Position numbers and translations under genes: made by a program | NCBI GenBank assembly: GCA_017311315.1 | Contig: CM029609.1 | Span: 42,493,166 to 42,557,165, forward strand | Direction: 5' to 3' | DNA length: 64,000 nt | Origin: Dendrocalamus latiflorus | Lineage: Eukaryota; Streptophyta; Magnoliopsida; Poales; Poaceae | Shown here: piece after piece, positions 26,761 to 37,870 of the stretch | How positions within the stretch are numbered: the first letter of the stretch is position 1 | How the letters are laid out: every line of letters starts with the position of its first letter | The notes under the pieces: model-generated | What the model saw: the letters and a program-made list of their open reading frames with translations, nothing else | What the model was told of the DNA's origin: nothing | Databases searched by the model: none

Positions 26761-28436
26761 AGCAACCGGACGCCTGAATGAAGCGGTAGTCTAAGTCAAT
26801 AAGTTGGCCGAGTCTTTTGGATCTTGGAGGGGATCCAAGAGGTCGTGGCATGAGAATAGGTTCTAGTAGACTTAGTGGGTGCGTGTACAGGTCAAGTGAC
26901 CGCTTGTGCGTGAGGCTTAGAGAGAAGTAAGTGAGATGCAATAGAAAAGATTGAGTCATTCGATCCCAACATTGCTTTAGTCTTGTTGTGTGTGTTTATT
27001 CATAGTGACAAGAGAGAGGATTGAGTGATTCAATCCCAACAAAAAGATCCTCATTTGTGAATTTGCTATTTGATATCTCACTAGCTAAGATGTGATCTTT
27101 AAATACATTTCTTTACCGTAGCAAATCTTTAATTTTTTTGGGCTTAGAATGGATGGTTGATGTATAAAAACGAATGTTTCTCCAGGCTGACGTGGATCCG
27201 TGGTGATTAAGTTACTTGATCACTTACCTTTATTACTATCTAGTATTATACCTAGCCAATCTTCTTGTTCGCCTGTCTGCCTCTCTCCTCTTCTTTTCTA
27301 TGTTTGACTACTAACACCTCGGCTCATTTTCATTAGAATAGTTCATGGACCAAATGAAGAGTGTCCACAGCAACCATGTCGGTATTGTGTTGCCTTGTTT
27401 ACATGATGGGATTTACCATGTTGTGAATACCCCCCTTTTACAATTCGGTGACTTCATTTTTCTCCAATATTGGCGACCTTTCCTCCCATTTGGGGTTTAT
27501 CAGGTCCGAGCTTAGATTTGACGAGTAGCTGGAGGACCGGCCATGGACAGTGGCCGGCAGTGGGTGGCGATTGGTGCTAGCCGTGTGGGCGCGCGGCGGT
27601 GGATAGAGCCCGTGGGATGGAATGCAATTCTATAGAGGATGAGGGAACGAGAGGGAGGGTAGGGCGAGGTTGTCTTGTATTTGTGCCGCCCTTGGCACTA
27701 GTAGACACTGTGAGGCGGCGACCACGAGGATTGCTCATGAGTTTCGGCATGAAATAATGCTGATGTTTTGTGCTAAGGTAGCTTAATTGTTCATCTCTTG
27801 CCTTAACTGAACCATTAGCTTAATTGCTCATTTCTTGCCTTAACTGAACCAAACCAAACTGAGTAGACATAGGTTTTCAAACACAGTCCAGATTCACTAC
27901 CAAAATGGTTGGAGCTTTTCAAAATAAAGTACTTGTTTTGGGTAATATTTGAAGCATTTGTTTCTTGTGTTGCTTAGTGGAAGAGAGATGAAATTAATGG
28001 CCTGCGATAACCATATGTATATGCATGTAGCAGTGCATGGGACATGAGACAAACACCATTCGGTTGGTGTTACTGCATTTTTGCGTGAGTAAACTTGCAT
28101 GGTAGTTATAGTGCTTCTTGATTTCTCATGTGTTACACGTGTGAGAACAGGGGAGCAGTTTTGATCGGTTAATTAAACCGATGCAACCGTAAGCACCAAT
28201 TCGGTACCACTGCTTCAAAGCTGTAAGTTCCATGCATGATTTAATTCATTCGTCCAAGTAAGAGTAGAACGGCATCAAGAGGCCATGAAGTTCTCTCATT
28301 CCACATTGATCTCGATCACTAGGGTGTTGTGCCAGTGCGCAAGGCACTTTATTCTAGTAGCTAGTCGGCATTCTTGTTAATTCTGAAGAGCATCCAGATC
28401 GTCTTCACGAGTGCTTGTGCAGGATGAGGTTTATCT
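26761..28436. other. Intergenic with fragments of the repeat family near 57.5 kb
   Basis: On the minus strand, 27050-26800 carries GATTGAATCACTCAATCC, CACGCACCCACTAAGT and CTATTCTCATGCC blocks. These match 57533-57552, 57735-57750 and 57755-57772. The rest, including a GC-rich stretch at 27530-27720, shows no supported gene. The CACTA element starting at 28437 is inserted into this DNA. Confidence 0.4.
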
Positions 28437-28458
28437 CACTACTACAGAAATCCACATT

Positions 28459-28787
28459 ACAGACGGTTCAGAAACGTCATCATAGACGGTTTTCTGAACC
28501 ATCTGAAATTATGGGTCAGTGATAATCCAAGTTATCACAGACGGTTTTCAAACCGTCTGTGATTATGCGATATCACAGACGGTTTTTTATTAAAAACCGT
28601 CTGTGATTATGCGATATCACAGGGTTTTTCTTTAAAAACCGTCTGTGATTATCCGATATCACAGACGGTTTTCATTAAAAACCGTCTGTGATATCGCATA
28701 ATCACAGACGGTTTTTAATAAAAAACCGTCTGTGATATCGCATAATCACAGACGGTTTTTAATGAAAAACCGTCTGTGATACTCCTC
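28459..28787. repeat. Left subterminal hairpin array (ACAGACGGTT)
   Basis: About a dozen copies of ACAGACGG are arranged as back-to-back inverted pairs such as ATCACAGACGGTTTTT and its complement, separated by AT-rich spacers including GCGATATC. In CACTA elements subterminal motifs bind the accessory protein (TNPA-like) and are needed for excision. Confidence 0.85.
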
Positions 28788-29069
28788 CCCCCAGCAGAAT
28801 CTATTTCTGTTTATAGCTAGCCTCAGGAAATGCTAGCCATGCCCTCTGAAACAAGCAGATAATCACAGACAAAAAACATACAATTCACACATCTCATTTC
28901 CTTTCAGATACATTTCACAGACATAAAACATCCCATTGACATCGCACTTCATTTCACAAACATAAAGCATGCATCCATTTCGCAAATCGATTAATTGAAT
29001 TGAAATGAAATATCCATTAACAAATGCACAGTTACAAAAGATGTGCACTGCATTTGCACTTAGTGATAA

Positions 29070-32000
29070 GACCAATAAGAAATCATGGTGCGCAGTGGAA
29101 CCGTCCTCCTGGCGTTATGACTTGAGTCAGCAAAAAGTACGCCAACTCTCCTCGAATCCCTCCAAGAACAGGCTGTTTCAATGCAGTTGACGGGATGGAC
29201 GCAGCCTGTCGATAGGAATATCAATGTGCGTATATATGTAACGTGTTAAGTATGAAGTAATTATGGGAAGAGTGACAAACCTTGCGATTGGTGAGCCTCG
29301 AGGAATCGAGGAGTAGTTCCATATGTTGGCAAACGTAGTATCCACACGTGTTGCCCGGCTCCTACTGGTGACACTGCAAAAAATGAAATGTGTTAGTTCA
29401 AGAGGCATTAGTACCAACTGTTGCATAGGATTAATTAATGTGAAATAGCGAATACCTTAAAATCTCGAACATGTGTCAGCAGGGCTTTGGCCCCGCGCTT
29501 CGAGTCACCTCCTTTTTCAATGTAGGTGGCGAACGCCCTACGTAATTCGAAAAAGTTAACCTTAATCATTCGGAAGGAAAGAAAGTACAATGTAGATATG
29601 TATGGGGAATATGTGCTTACCTATCGATTACTTGGCTGAGAACTGTGAAGTCCATTTTATTCTTACTTAGGGAATCAAGGTAATATACCTTGTTCCATTT
29701 TGGTACAATTACTATTAAAATCCAATGAAAGTTCTGAAGGAAGGGCATAAGTACATAATCCTTCTTGACGCAACCCAGCAGTCCTGCTGCAATGTACCTC
29801 TCGACGAGGGGTGTATCCTGGTCGATGGTTTCCTTGGCGACCAATTGTGGGTCCAAGAAACCAACTGATAAGTTGGATGATCTAGCTTTAATCAGCATGT
29901 GTCTATATATATACACACGAAAGCAAAAAATTAGATATGACATTTATCGGTATGACATTAACGGAGACTGTGATTGTACACACTTACAGCGTCCAGCATC
30001 GAATGATTGAGACGTCAAGAGCGTTGAACGTGAACAGATCGAATAAATCCTCAAAGGCGACCACGAACATACACTCTTGAAAACTGTGGTGTAAATCTTC
30101 TTCGGTGAATTTGACAGTGATACTTGAAGTCCGTTCTCCCTCTAGCTTATTGGACTGCTGCATATACCACATGTGCAATTGCATGCAACTATATGATAGC
30201 TTTTGGAGGTATTTTTCCTCGAGCAACGGCTGACCAAGCACGAATTTGCGGGCCAAAGGTAGGTATGGAATATCATCATTGGTCTTCTTTGCTTTGCCCT
30301 TGCTGGCCTTGCTGCATCGGCTATAGGCCGACTTAACGGCAGTCGGCAGCAGCGGTGCAAGTTGCTCTGGCGAGAATAGGACCCGTGGAGATAGCACCGG
30401 TGCAGTATCCGGTGGTGGAACCGACTGGTCTTGTAATGGAGATGGCACTAGTGCAAGTTGCTCTGGCGAGAGTATGACCAGTGGAGATAGCACCGGTGCA
30501 GTATCCGGTGGTGGAACCGACTGGTGTTGTAATGGAGATGGAACCAGTGCATGTTGCTCTGGTCCTGCCACCGGTGAAGAAGACTCCAGGGAGATGTCGC
30601 TTTTGGGCCACTGGATGAATGTTCCGATGGCCTGTCCTAGAGTCATGATCTCGTCGTTGGGGGGCTTCGGTAGCGGGACCACCTCAAAATTGACATGCAC
30701 ACCATCCACATTAACTTTTGCGAAGCCTGGCGCTAAAGCTTGACCGTGCACCATGGCCCCGATACCAGACGAATATGCCTGGCCCCAAGCAGCGTACAAG
30801 GGAACGGAGCCATATCTCATTGGAGCTTGCAATTCGTAGGCTCCTACATAACGATACAAAATTAGCTACTCGAATAGGCCTACCAATGGAGCAAGCATTC
30901 GAGAGGTAATAATTATTACCTGGATGTCGTCCACGGGAAATTTGGACTGGATTTGCGTCGGATTGGACGCGCAGCTACTCGGACGGTTGTGCGGGCTAGC
31001 TAGCGCAGCAACGACGGTGGCGGCCTGCTGACTTTCTGTCTGTTTCCGCACCTCATCTCTGATTATATCAGCCATCGAACCCAGTAGCTCCTCTTTAAGA
31101 GATGCCTTGATCTCTTCTCGTAGCTGTGCGTCACGCTCGGCTTTGTTTCTCTTCCTGCGCCGATACATGTCGGAGTCATCTTGGAAACCATGTTTCCATG
31201 GAACGTAAAGCCCAAGGCCTCTCGTACGGCCCGAGTGCTCCTTGTTTTCCAGGGCCACGGAGAGCATATCATTCTCCCTTGTTCCCTGGAATGATCCCTC
31301 GGTAGATTGAAAACTCAGCTCTTCCTGCAAGAGCACGACATGTCATTTCAATTCGTACGAAGTTGTGGAGTAATTACAAGCTACGTAGTTCGATCGATAT
31401 CTTACCAGGCGCTGGGACACTTGCTGGTCTGCAGGGTTTCGAAAGGAGACGTCCCCCGATGTCGTTGTAGATGACCTTGCTCTAAGCCAATTTCGAGCGC
31501 GGTCATCCGGGATATTGGAAAACGGCGGGGCGATGTCCTCTGCAGCTGCCAGCTCATCCTCCAACCTCCACTGCGGGATTTTACCCGCATACCCAGCTGT
31601 GCCAAGTCTGTGGGGGTGCGTGTTTTTTGCTTGGAGGGCCTTGTGTGCCACATTTGTACTTTTGAAATCTTCGGTCGTTTTCATCGCCTTGAACTCTTCC
31701 CATTGTGGTTCCAGGAATGGGTATTTAGTAAAAGGCGTTTCGTCCGTCTCCACGTATTTCTTGACAAGCGTGCTCTTGAAGTTCTTTCATGCTTTGCACG
31801 CTGCTTGGTAGGTTTGTCGTTCCACAGTGTGTAAGTGTTCTTCTGGGAACTCGAACGATGCCAAAATTTCGGTCCACAGCTCACGTTTCCGAGTGTCAGG
31901 CACGTTCTTCCATGAATTGTATGTGATCTCAATTCGTTCTCGTGCAACTATTCCGACCATGGTTCGGAATGCGTTTACCGCTTGCTTAGGAAGGATAGGG

Positions 32001-32137
32001 ACCCCAGCTGCGTTTACCGCTGTGATGGTCTGTCGGCTCTGAGGCTTCTTTGATAGCCCTCTTCCTTGGTGTCTTGATGTTGGAGCGGACGCCTCCGGCG
32101 ATGATGTTGAAGAATGCGCGGGTGACATGTTGCTCAT
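29070..32137 (-). pseudogene. CACTA accessory gene: Transposase_24 region plus C48 Ulp1-like protease (decayed)
   Basis: Read on the minus strand from ATG 32137. The first part contains the plant transposase (Ptta/En/Spm, Transposase_24) region, NSWKNVPDTRKRELWTEI onward, with an in-frame TGA at 31789-31787 where a Trp is expected. A GT donor lies at about 31406. The next exon (about 31326-30927) is charged and coiled-coil-like (RRKRNKAERDAQLREEI). The following exon (about 30848-29990) has a frame problem near its start and two tandem copies of a SPLQ-SVPPPDTAPVLSP block (30360-30560). Ulp1 cysteine-protease signatures follow: FHWILIV (His), YYLDSL (Asp) and GNTCGYYVCQ (Cys, about 29351-29322), with an in-frame TAG at 29364-29362. 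A last exon ends near 29070. Ulp1-type domains process SUMO; their role in CACTA elements is unclear. Confidence 0.8.
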
Positions 32138-32561
32138 TTTGTGGGTCTATTAAGATAAGATGAGAATGTAATCATATTGAATTGGAAGAGAGGAGTAGAG
32201 GGGAGGGGGAGAAGGGAGGGGGTGATATGGACATAGAGAGGGGGTGATGTGCCTATCTTAGCACCTACTTTAGTTGCTAATACTATAAACCAAATAATAG
32301 AATCAATAACAGTCTCAACATGAATATGTGCTCTCAAATTGTAGGGTTGCACAAGATTAATCTTGGCCGTCCCGCTACTAAATCATATACTCTTCCTTGA
32401 TTGGTTATGCCAAATAATGAATTCAGTCTTTTGAGCTCTAGATACAAACTCTACAATCTCAAGATCAAGATATATTCAGCATGCATATATTCAGACAGCA
32501 GTTGACTTTTAACTTGTCAAGATGAAATCCTAACAGATCAATTTAATAACATGCCATAACT

Positions 32562-32845
32562 GTAAATCCCACAGGCAATCTCAGTATATGGAAGATTGTA
32601 TATAACAGCTATTAGAGCTCAAAGACCAAATGAACCAATCTCAGTATATGAATTTATCATCATCGAGCAACTGTAAATCCCACAGGCAATCTCAGTATAT
32701 GGAAGATTAACAAACTTGAATATACATGAATGCAACTAAGCAACTAACCATAACAGTAAGCATAACTAACCATATACATAACAGTAAGCAACTAACCATA
32801 TACATAACAGTAAGCAACTAACCATATACATAACAGTAAGCCCTA
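32562..32845. repeat. Short tandem duplications upstream of the accessory gene
   Basis: A 36-base block GTAAATCCCACAGGCAATCT... occurs at about 32562 and 32671. A roughly 26-base unit (TAAGCAACTAACCATATACA + TAACAG) is repeated about three times at 32755-32842. No function is evident; this probably belongs to the promoter side of the Transposase_24 gene. Confidence 0.6.
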
Positions 32846-32889
32846 AACCCTAACAGTAAGCATGAAGCTCGGGGAGGGATTTGATGACC

Positions 32890-33165
32890 TTAGGGTTTTG
32901 GTGATGGAGGAGGAGGCGGCGACGACGGAGGAGGAGGAGGAGGTGACGACGACGGAGGAGGAGGAGGAGGCGGCGGCGACGCAGGAGGAGGCGGCGGCGA
33001 CGGAGGAGGCCCCGGGCTCGGGGAGGCGGCCGGCGACGACGGAGGAGGAGGAGGAGGCGACGACGGGCTCGGGGATGCGGCGGCGACGACGGGCTCGAGT
33101 GAGGCGGCCGGGGAGGGCTCGAGGGAGGCGGCGGCGAGGGCTCGGGGGAGGCAGATCGGGATTTA
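32890..33165. repeat. GAC/GAG-rich low-complexity tract
   Basis: Dense GACGACGGAGGAGGAGG-type repeats give Glu-rich frames on plus and Ser/Val- or Arg-rich frames on minus. No domain is recognisable on any strand. It lies just upstream of the internal hairpin cluster and may be 5' exon or regulatory sequence of the element. Confidence 0.6.
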
Positions 33166-33222
33166 GATATAGAATAACTGCAGAATACACGGAAAACCCT
33201 AGACACGAGTATATATAGCGGA

Positions 33223-33401
33223 TTATTACAGACGGTTCTAAACTTAGAACCGTCTGTGATATGAATATCACAGACGGTTCTAAGTTTAGAATCGTCTGTA
33301 ATAAGCATACTATCTCAGACGGTTCTACGTTTAGAACCGTCTGAGATAGTAGGCTTATCACAGACGGTTCTAAGTTTAGAACCGTCTGTGATAAGCCTAT
33401 G
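33223..33401. repeat. Internal cluster of four ACAGACGG palindromes in the CACTA element
   Basis: Four near-perfect hairpins (ACAGACGGTTCTAA...TTAGAACCGTCTGT type) repeat about every 46 bp. They use the same core word as the subterminal arrays but a TTCTAA/TTAGAA loop rather than poly-T. They sit between the two genes, at the position expected for a shared intergenic regulatory region or a former element end. Immediately after them comes CCGACTGTAGT, which partly resembles the terminal CTGTAGTAGTG. Confidence 0.8.
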
Positions 33402-33476
33402 CCCGACTGTAGTCATTCATGATCAACAGCCAACCATCTGCATTCATGATCAACTACCTACCAGCTGCATTCATTT

Positions 33477-33883
33477 TTGTCACACATTTTCACATACACA
33501 TCTGGAAATTGACTACATCACACATTTTCACATAGACATATCAAAATTGACTACATCACACATTTTCACATATACATCTCAAAATTGACTACATCACATA
33601 TTTTCACATATACATCTCAAAATTGACTACATCACACATTTTCACATATACATCTCAAAATTGACTACATCACACATTTTCACATATACATCTCAAAATT
33701 GACTACATCACACATTTTCACATATACATCTCAAAATTGACTACATCACACATTTTCACATATACATCTCAAAATTGACTACATCACACATTTTCACATA
33801 TACATCTCAAAATTGACTACATCACACATTTTCACATATACATCTCAAAATTGACTACATCACACATTTTCACATATACATTC
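33477..33883. repeat. 38-bp minisatellite, about 11 copies, abutting the tnp2 stop codon
   Basis: The unit TTGACTACATCACACATTTT + CACATATACATCTCAAAA repeats head to tail with few mismatches up to the tnp2 stop at 33884. There is no spacer variation, so this is not CRISPR-like. On the minus strand it is the tnp2 3' UTR. Confidence 0.92.
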
Positions 33884-36800
33884 TTATTGTACTTGCTTAT
33901 TTCCTTTAAAAATTAGCCCTTCATCATGATCAATGCGTACGTAACTAGTTTCGTCACGTTGTTCATCGTCGACCCTTATGCCATTTCCAAAAGGAGGTAA
34001 CTCGTCAAATTGATTGTATTCCTCCTCGTCCACTACATTCTCCACTCCAACAATTCTCCTTTTTCCATGAAGAACTACATGGCGTTTCTTATTTGGCGGG
34101 TCGGTTACATAGAAAACTTGAACAACTTGATTGGCGAGTACGAATGGTTCGTCTTTGTACCCGACACGTTGGAGGTCCACGGTCGTGACACCGTACTTGT
34201 CAACCTTCACCTGTGGGAGATGCACCCAACGGCAGCGAAATAAGGGGATTTTGAAAACCACATAGTCGAGCTCCCAAATCTCTTCTATGAAGCCATAGTA
34301 CGAGTTTCTCGACCCATCGGTACTGAATGCATCTATGCGGACACCGCTGTTCTGGTTAGTGCTCTTGACATCCTGAGACTTCGTATAGAATGTGTACCCA
34401 TTTATGTCATATCCTTGCCATGACACAACTGTAAATGTCGGCCCTTTTGCCAACCATGTCAGCGTCTCACTCGGCGAGCTCCTAGCGATTTGCTCCTTCA
34501 ACCATTGGTTGAACCAACGGTTGTGTTGCCTCATGATCCAAACATCCAGCCGCTCTGGATTCTGTTGCCGAAGCACATCCTTGTGCTGCTCCACATAAGG
34601 CGCCACTTCAGTCATGTGTTGCAACACCGTGAAATGGGCTTGAGTATACGTGTCCATATCTGGAGTGATTGCTTTCCTTCCGATAGTTCCGAGACCCTTC
34701 AGCCTCCCCTCATGACGAGATTGAGGGACACCTATCGGTTCAATCTGAGCCATATAATCGACACGAAACTCAATGACCTCTTCGCTTGCATAACCTTCGA
34801 CGATGCTGCCCTCCGGCCGAGAACGATTCCGTACGTAGGACTTGAGAATTCCCATGAACCTCTCAAATGGGTACATGCTACGTAGGAATACGGGCCCGCA
34901 CATTTTTATCTCCCACACAACGTGAACAATGAGATGGACCATGATATCGAAAAACGAAGGAGGGAAATACATTTCAAGGTGACATAGAGTCATCACCACC
35001 TCGTCCTGCAGAGCATCTAGTCCTTCGGGATCGATGACTTTCTGAGCAATTGTGTTAAAGAAATAACATAGCCTCATGATTGTCTCTCGGACTTTGATCG
35101 GCAAAATATTTCTAATTGCAATAGGGAGCATCTGTGTCATCAGCACATGACAATCATGAGACTTCATGCCATTTAACTTCAAATCTTGCATCGAAACAAG
35201 TTTCTTCACGTTGTCGGAGTAACCAGACGGAACTTTGACATCATGCAAGCACTGGCACAGTTCTGTTTTCTCAGCCTTGGACAGAGTGTAACACGCAGGG
35301 GGAAGGTACGTTCATCCATTATCAGTGCATGTCGGTGCTAACTCAGGCCTGATGTCCATGTTAGCCAAGTCAAGCCGTGCGTTGACGCCGTCCTTTGTTT
35401 TATCACGGATGTTCAGTAAGAGACCAATCAAGCTGTCGCACACATTCTTTTCTACTTGCATGACGTCGATGCAGTGCCGAACATCTAGGTACTCCCAATA
35501 AGGTAAGTCCCAAAATATTGATCTCTTCTTCCAGGTGTTCTTCTCATGAGCCCTCAATTTACGTCCCTTTCCGAGGACAACATCTAAATCCTTAACCATA
35601 TCATAAACCTCGTGTCCCCTTAAATGCCTTGGAGCTGAACCGTCTTCCATCTCTCCGTCAAATTGTTGCTTCATCTTGCGGTATGGGTGAGCCCTCCGAA
35701 GGAACCGGCGGTGACGCATGTAGACGGTTTTGCGTGTCTCAGCCACACACTCTCGGTACCATCTAAACAGTGAGTACAAGCTTTGGCACCTTTTGTACAA
35801 TGGCCTGATAGGTTACCAAGGGCAGGATAATCATTTATGGTGCAGAACAATAAGGAGCGCAGAGTGAAGTTCTCTCGTTTGTATGCATCCCATACCTGTA
35901 CCCCTTCGTTCCACAGTACTTTTAGATCTTCCACCAACGGTGCTAGGAACACATCGATATCATTCCCAGGTTGTTTTGGCCCTTGGATAAGTATCGACAG
36001 CAAAATGTACTTTCGCTTCATACACAACCAAGGAGGAAAGTTATAGATGCAGAGAGTCACGGGCCATGTGCTGTGTCGGCTGCTCATGCTACTGAAAGGA
36101 TTCATTCCATCTGTACTCAGTCCAAACCTTATATTCCTTGGTTCTGCACCGAACTCTGCAAAACTCCTATCGATGTTTCTCCACTGCGCGGAATCAGCAA
36201 GGTGTCTTATCATTCCATCCTTCTTGCGCTCCTCCGAGTGCCAACGCAGCAGTTTTGCCTCCTTTGGATTTGCAAAACACCTTTTCAAACGGGGAATTAT
36301 AGGAAAATACCATGCCACCTTAGCAGGAGGTCCTTTCTTCGCCTCTGTTCCCTCGCCATCATCTGATTGATTGTTACGTTTGTATCGGGATGCGTTGCAC
36401 ACCGGACATACATGCATGTTTGCATACTCTTTACGGTAGAGGATACAGTCGTTCGGGCATGCATGTATTCTTTCTACTTCCATTCCCAACGGACAAAGAA
36501 CCTTCTTGGCTTTATACGTGGTTTTAGGCAACTCATTTCCCTCCGGAAGCATGTCCGCTAAAAGACCTAGCAGCGCCGTGAAACTCTTGTCGGACCAACT
36601 GTTGCTTGCCTTCAATTTCAACAGTTCAAGCACGGCCGACAACCTCGTGTACTTGCAGCCCGTGTACAAAGGTTTCTCTGAGTCCTCCATCAAGCCACGG
36701 AATTTAACATACTCTCTCTCATCATAGTTCTCTTCTACATCGCGAAGCATCTAATCCAGATTATCATCGTGCAACCTATCCGAATCCGAGCCACAATCGA

Positions 36801-37170
36801 CATCAACCGGCGGCATGTCATTCACTTCACCGGCGATGTCATCCGGGGGCATATCATTCACTTCGCCGGCGATGTCATCCGGGGGCATATCATTCACTTC
36901 ACCAACGATGTCATCCGGCAGCATATGATCATTCACTTCGCCATGACTGGTCCAACACGTATAATCCTTTTTGAAACCCCTCCGAATCAAGTGCGCTACA
37001 ATTTGCCCTCGGTTCTTAAACATCTTCAAATTCTCGCAGTCAGTGCATGGACAGCACATATATTCCACCCCCTTATTCAACATATCCTCCTCGGCGACTC
37101 TTATAAAAGCAGAAACGCCATTAATGTACTCTTCACTCACACGGCTCGCGGCATACATCCAGCTTCGGTC
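33884..37170 (-). pseudogene. tnp2-like CACTA transposase (decayed)
   Basis: Minus strand. The coding exon begins at 37170 after an AG acceptor (DRSWMYAASRVSEEY, Transpos_assoc-like, with a CCPCTDC cysteine cluster), so the start Met must be on an upstream exon. A 12-residue repeat GEVNDMPPDDIA occurs about four times (36910-36790). An in-frame TAG lies at 36753-36751. The tnp2 domain follows (YKAKKVLCPLGMEVERIHAC, CILYRKEY, CPVC), then a single-base frameshift near 35729 between WLRHAK and KTVYMRHRR, then an in-frame TGA at 35314-35312. The C-terminal part (35248-33884) is open and includes DUF4218-like (LKLNGMKSHDCHVLMTQMLP) and DUF4216-like regions. The protein would catalyse element excision; three breaks make it inactive. 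Confidence 0.9.
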
Positions 37171-37591
37171 CTACGTTATGTACATATATAACAACTTAGT
37201 ATTAAAATCTAGATTAACTAATTATAACTACATATATACGGGCCATATTTATTATATTGAGACTTAATTTGCTAGCTCAATTCATATTATAAACACAACA
37301 GCTATTATATAACCAACAATTTTGCAAATTAACCATCTTCAATAACCACTAATGGATTACTTAGACCTAAATTGTAATGCAATTAAAGAAAAAATAAATT
37401 ACATTACTAACCATATCTAGAGCAACCAGGAAAGACTGAATATTCAAAGCTCAAACTCTGCCTCTTCCCACCAAATTAACTGGCCTGAAATCGCCTAGCT
37501 TCCTCCCGAGTGAAAAAGTGCGCAGCAATGGCTAGATCTGGATCGAAATGAAGACACATGCGGTCTGAGCAGCGCAATAAATGCCTTAGCC

Positions 37592-37840
37592 ATTATCACA
37601 GACGGTTTTTAACTAAAAACCGTCTGTGATATATCACAGACGGTTTTTGATTAAAAACCGTCTGTGATAACTAGCTTATCACAGACGGTTTTTTAATACA
37701 GACCGTCTGTGATACTTCGGTAATAACCGCCTGTGATAATCCATTTTCCCGCCACAAATACCACAGACGGCCTCCTAATTACAACCGTCTGTAATAGTGT
37801 TCATCAGAGACGGTTTTACAAAACCGTCTGTGATGAGGCG
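37592..37840. repeat. Right subterminal hairpin array (ACAGACGGTT)
   Basis: Inverted pairs of ATCACAGACGGTTTTT/AAAACCGTCTGTGAT mirror the left end. One diverged pair is GGTAATAACCGCCTGTGATA. The array sits about 30-270 bases from the right terminus. Confidence 0.85.
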
Positions 37841-37870
37841 TCTACTATGAGGCTTTCTGTAGTAGTGTCT

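Larger units (their letters stand above)
28437..37867 (-). mobile_element. CACTA (En/Spm) transposon, 9431 bp, TSD TCT, with decayed transposase genes
   Basis: The left terminus is CACTACTACAGAAATCC. The right terminus, reverse complemented, is CACTACTACAGAAAGCC. The 3-bp duplication TCT flanks it exactly (28434-28436 and 37868-37870). Subterminal arrays of ATCACAGACGG hairpins lie inside both ends. Two genes are carried on the minus strand: a tnp2-like transposase (33884-37170) and a Transposase_24/Ulp1 gene (about 29070-32137). Both have stops or frameshifts, so the element is autonomous in structure but defective. The almost identical termini and intact duplication suggest a fairly recent insertion. 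Confidence 0.95.

Noticed and set aside
32842..32860. CCCTAAACCCTAACAG resembling plant telomere repeat
   Set aside because: Only two partial units, embedded in a local repeat of GTAAG words; not an interstitial telomere array.
32862..33361. Glu-rich plus frame and Ser/Arg-rich minus frames of 118-172 aa
   Set aside because: Generated by GAC/GAG-type repeats inside the CACTA element; no conserved domain.
33477..33883. Regular repeat array that might be taken for CRISPR
   Set aside because: Units are contiguous with no unique spacers and lie in the 3' end of a transposase in plant DNA.
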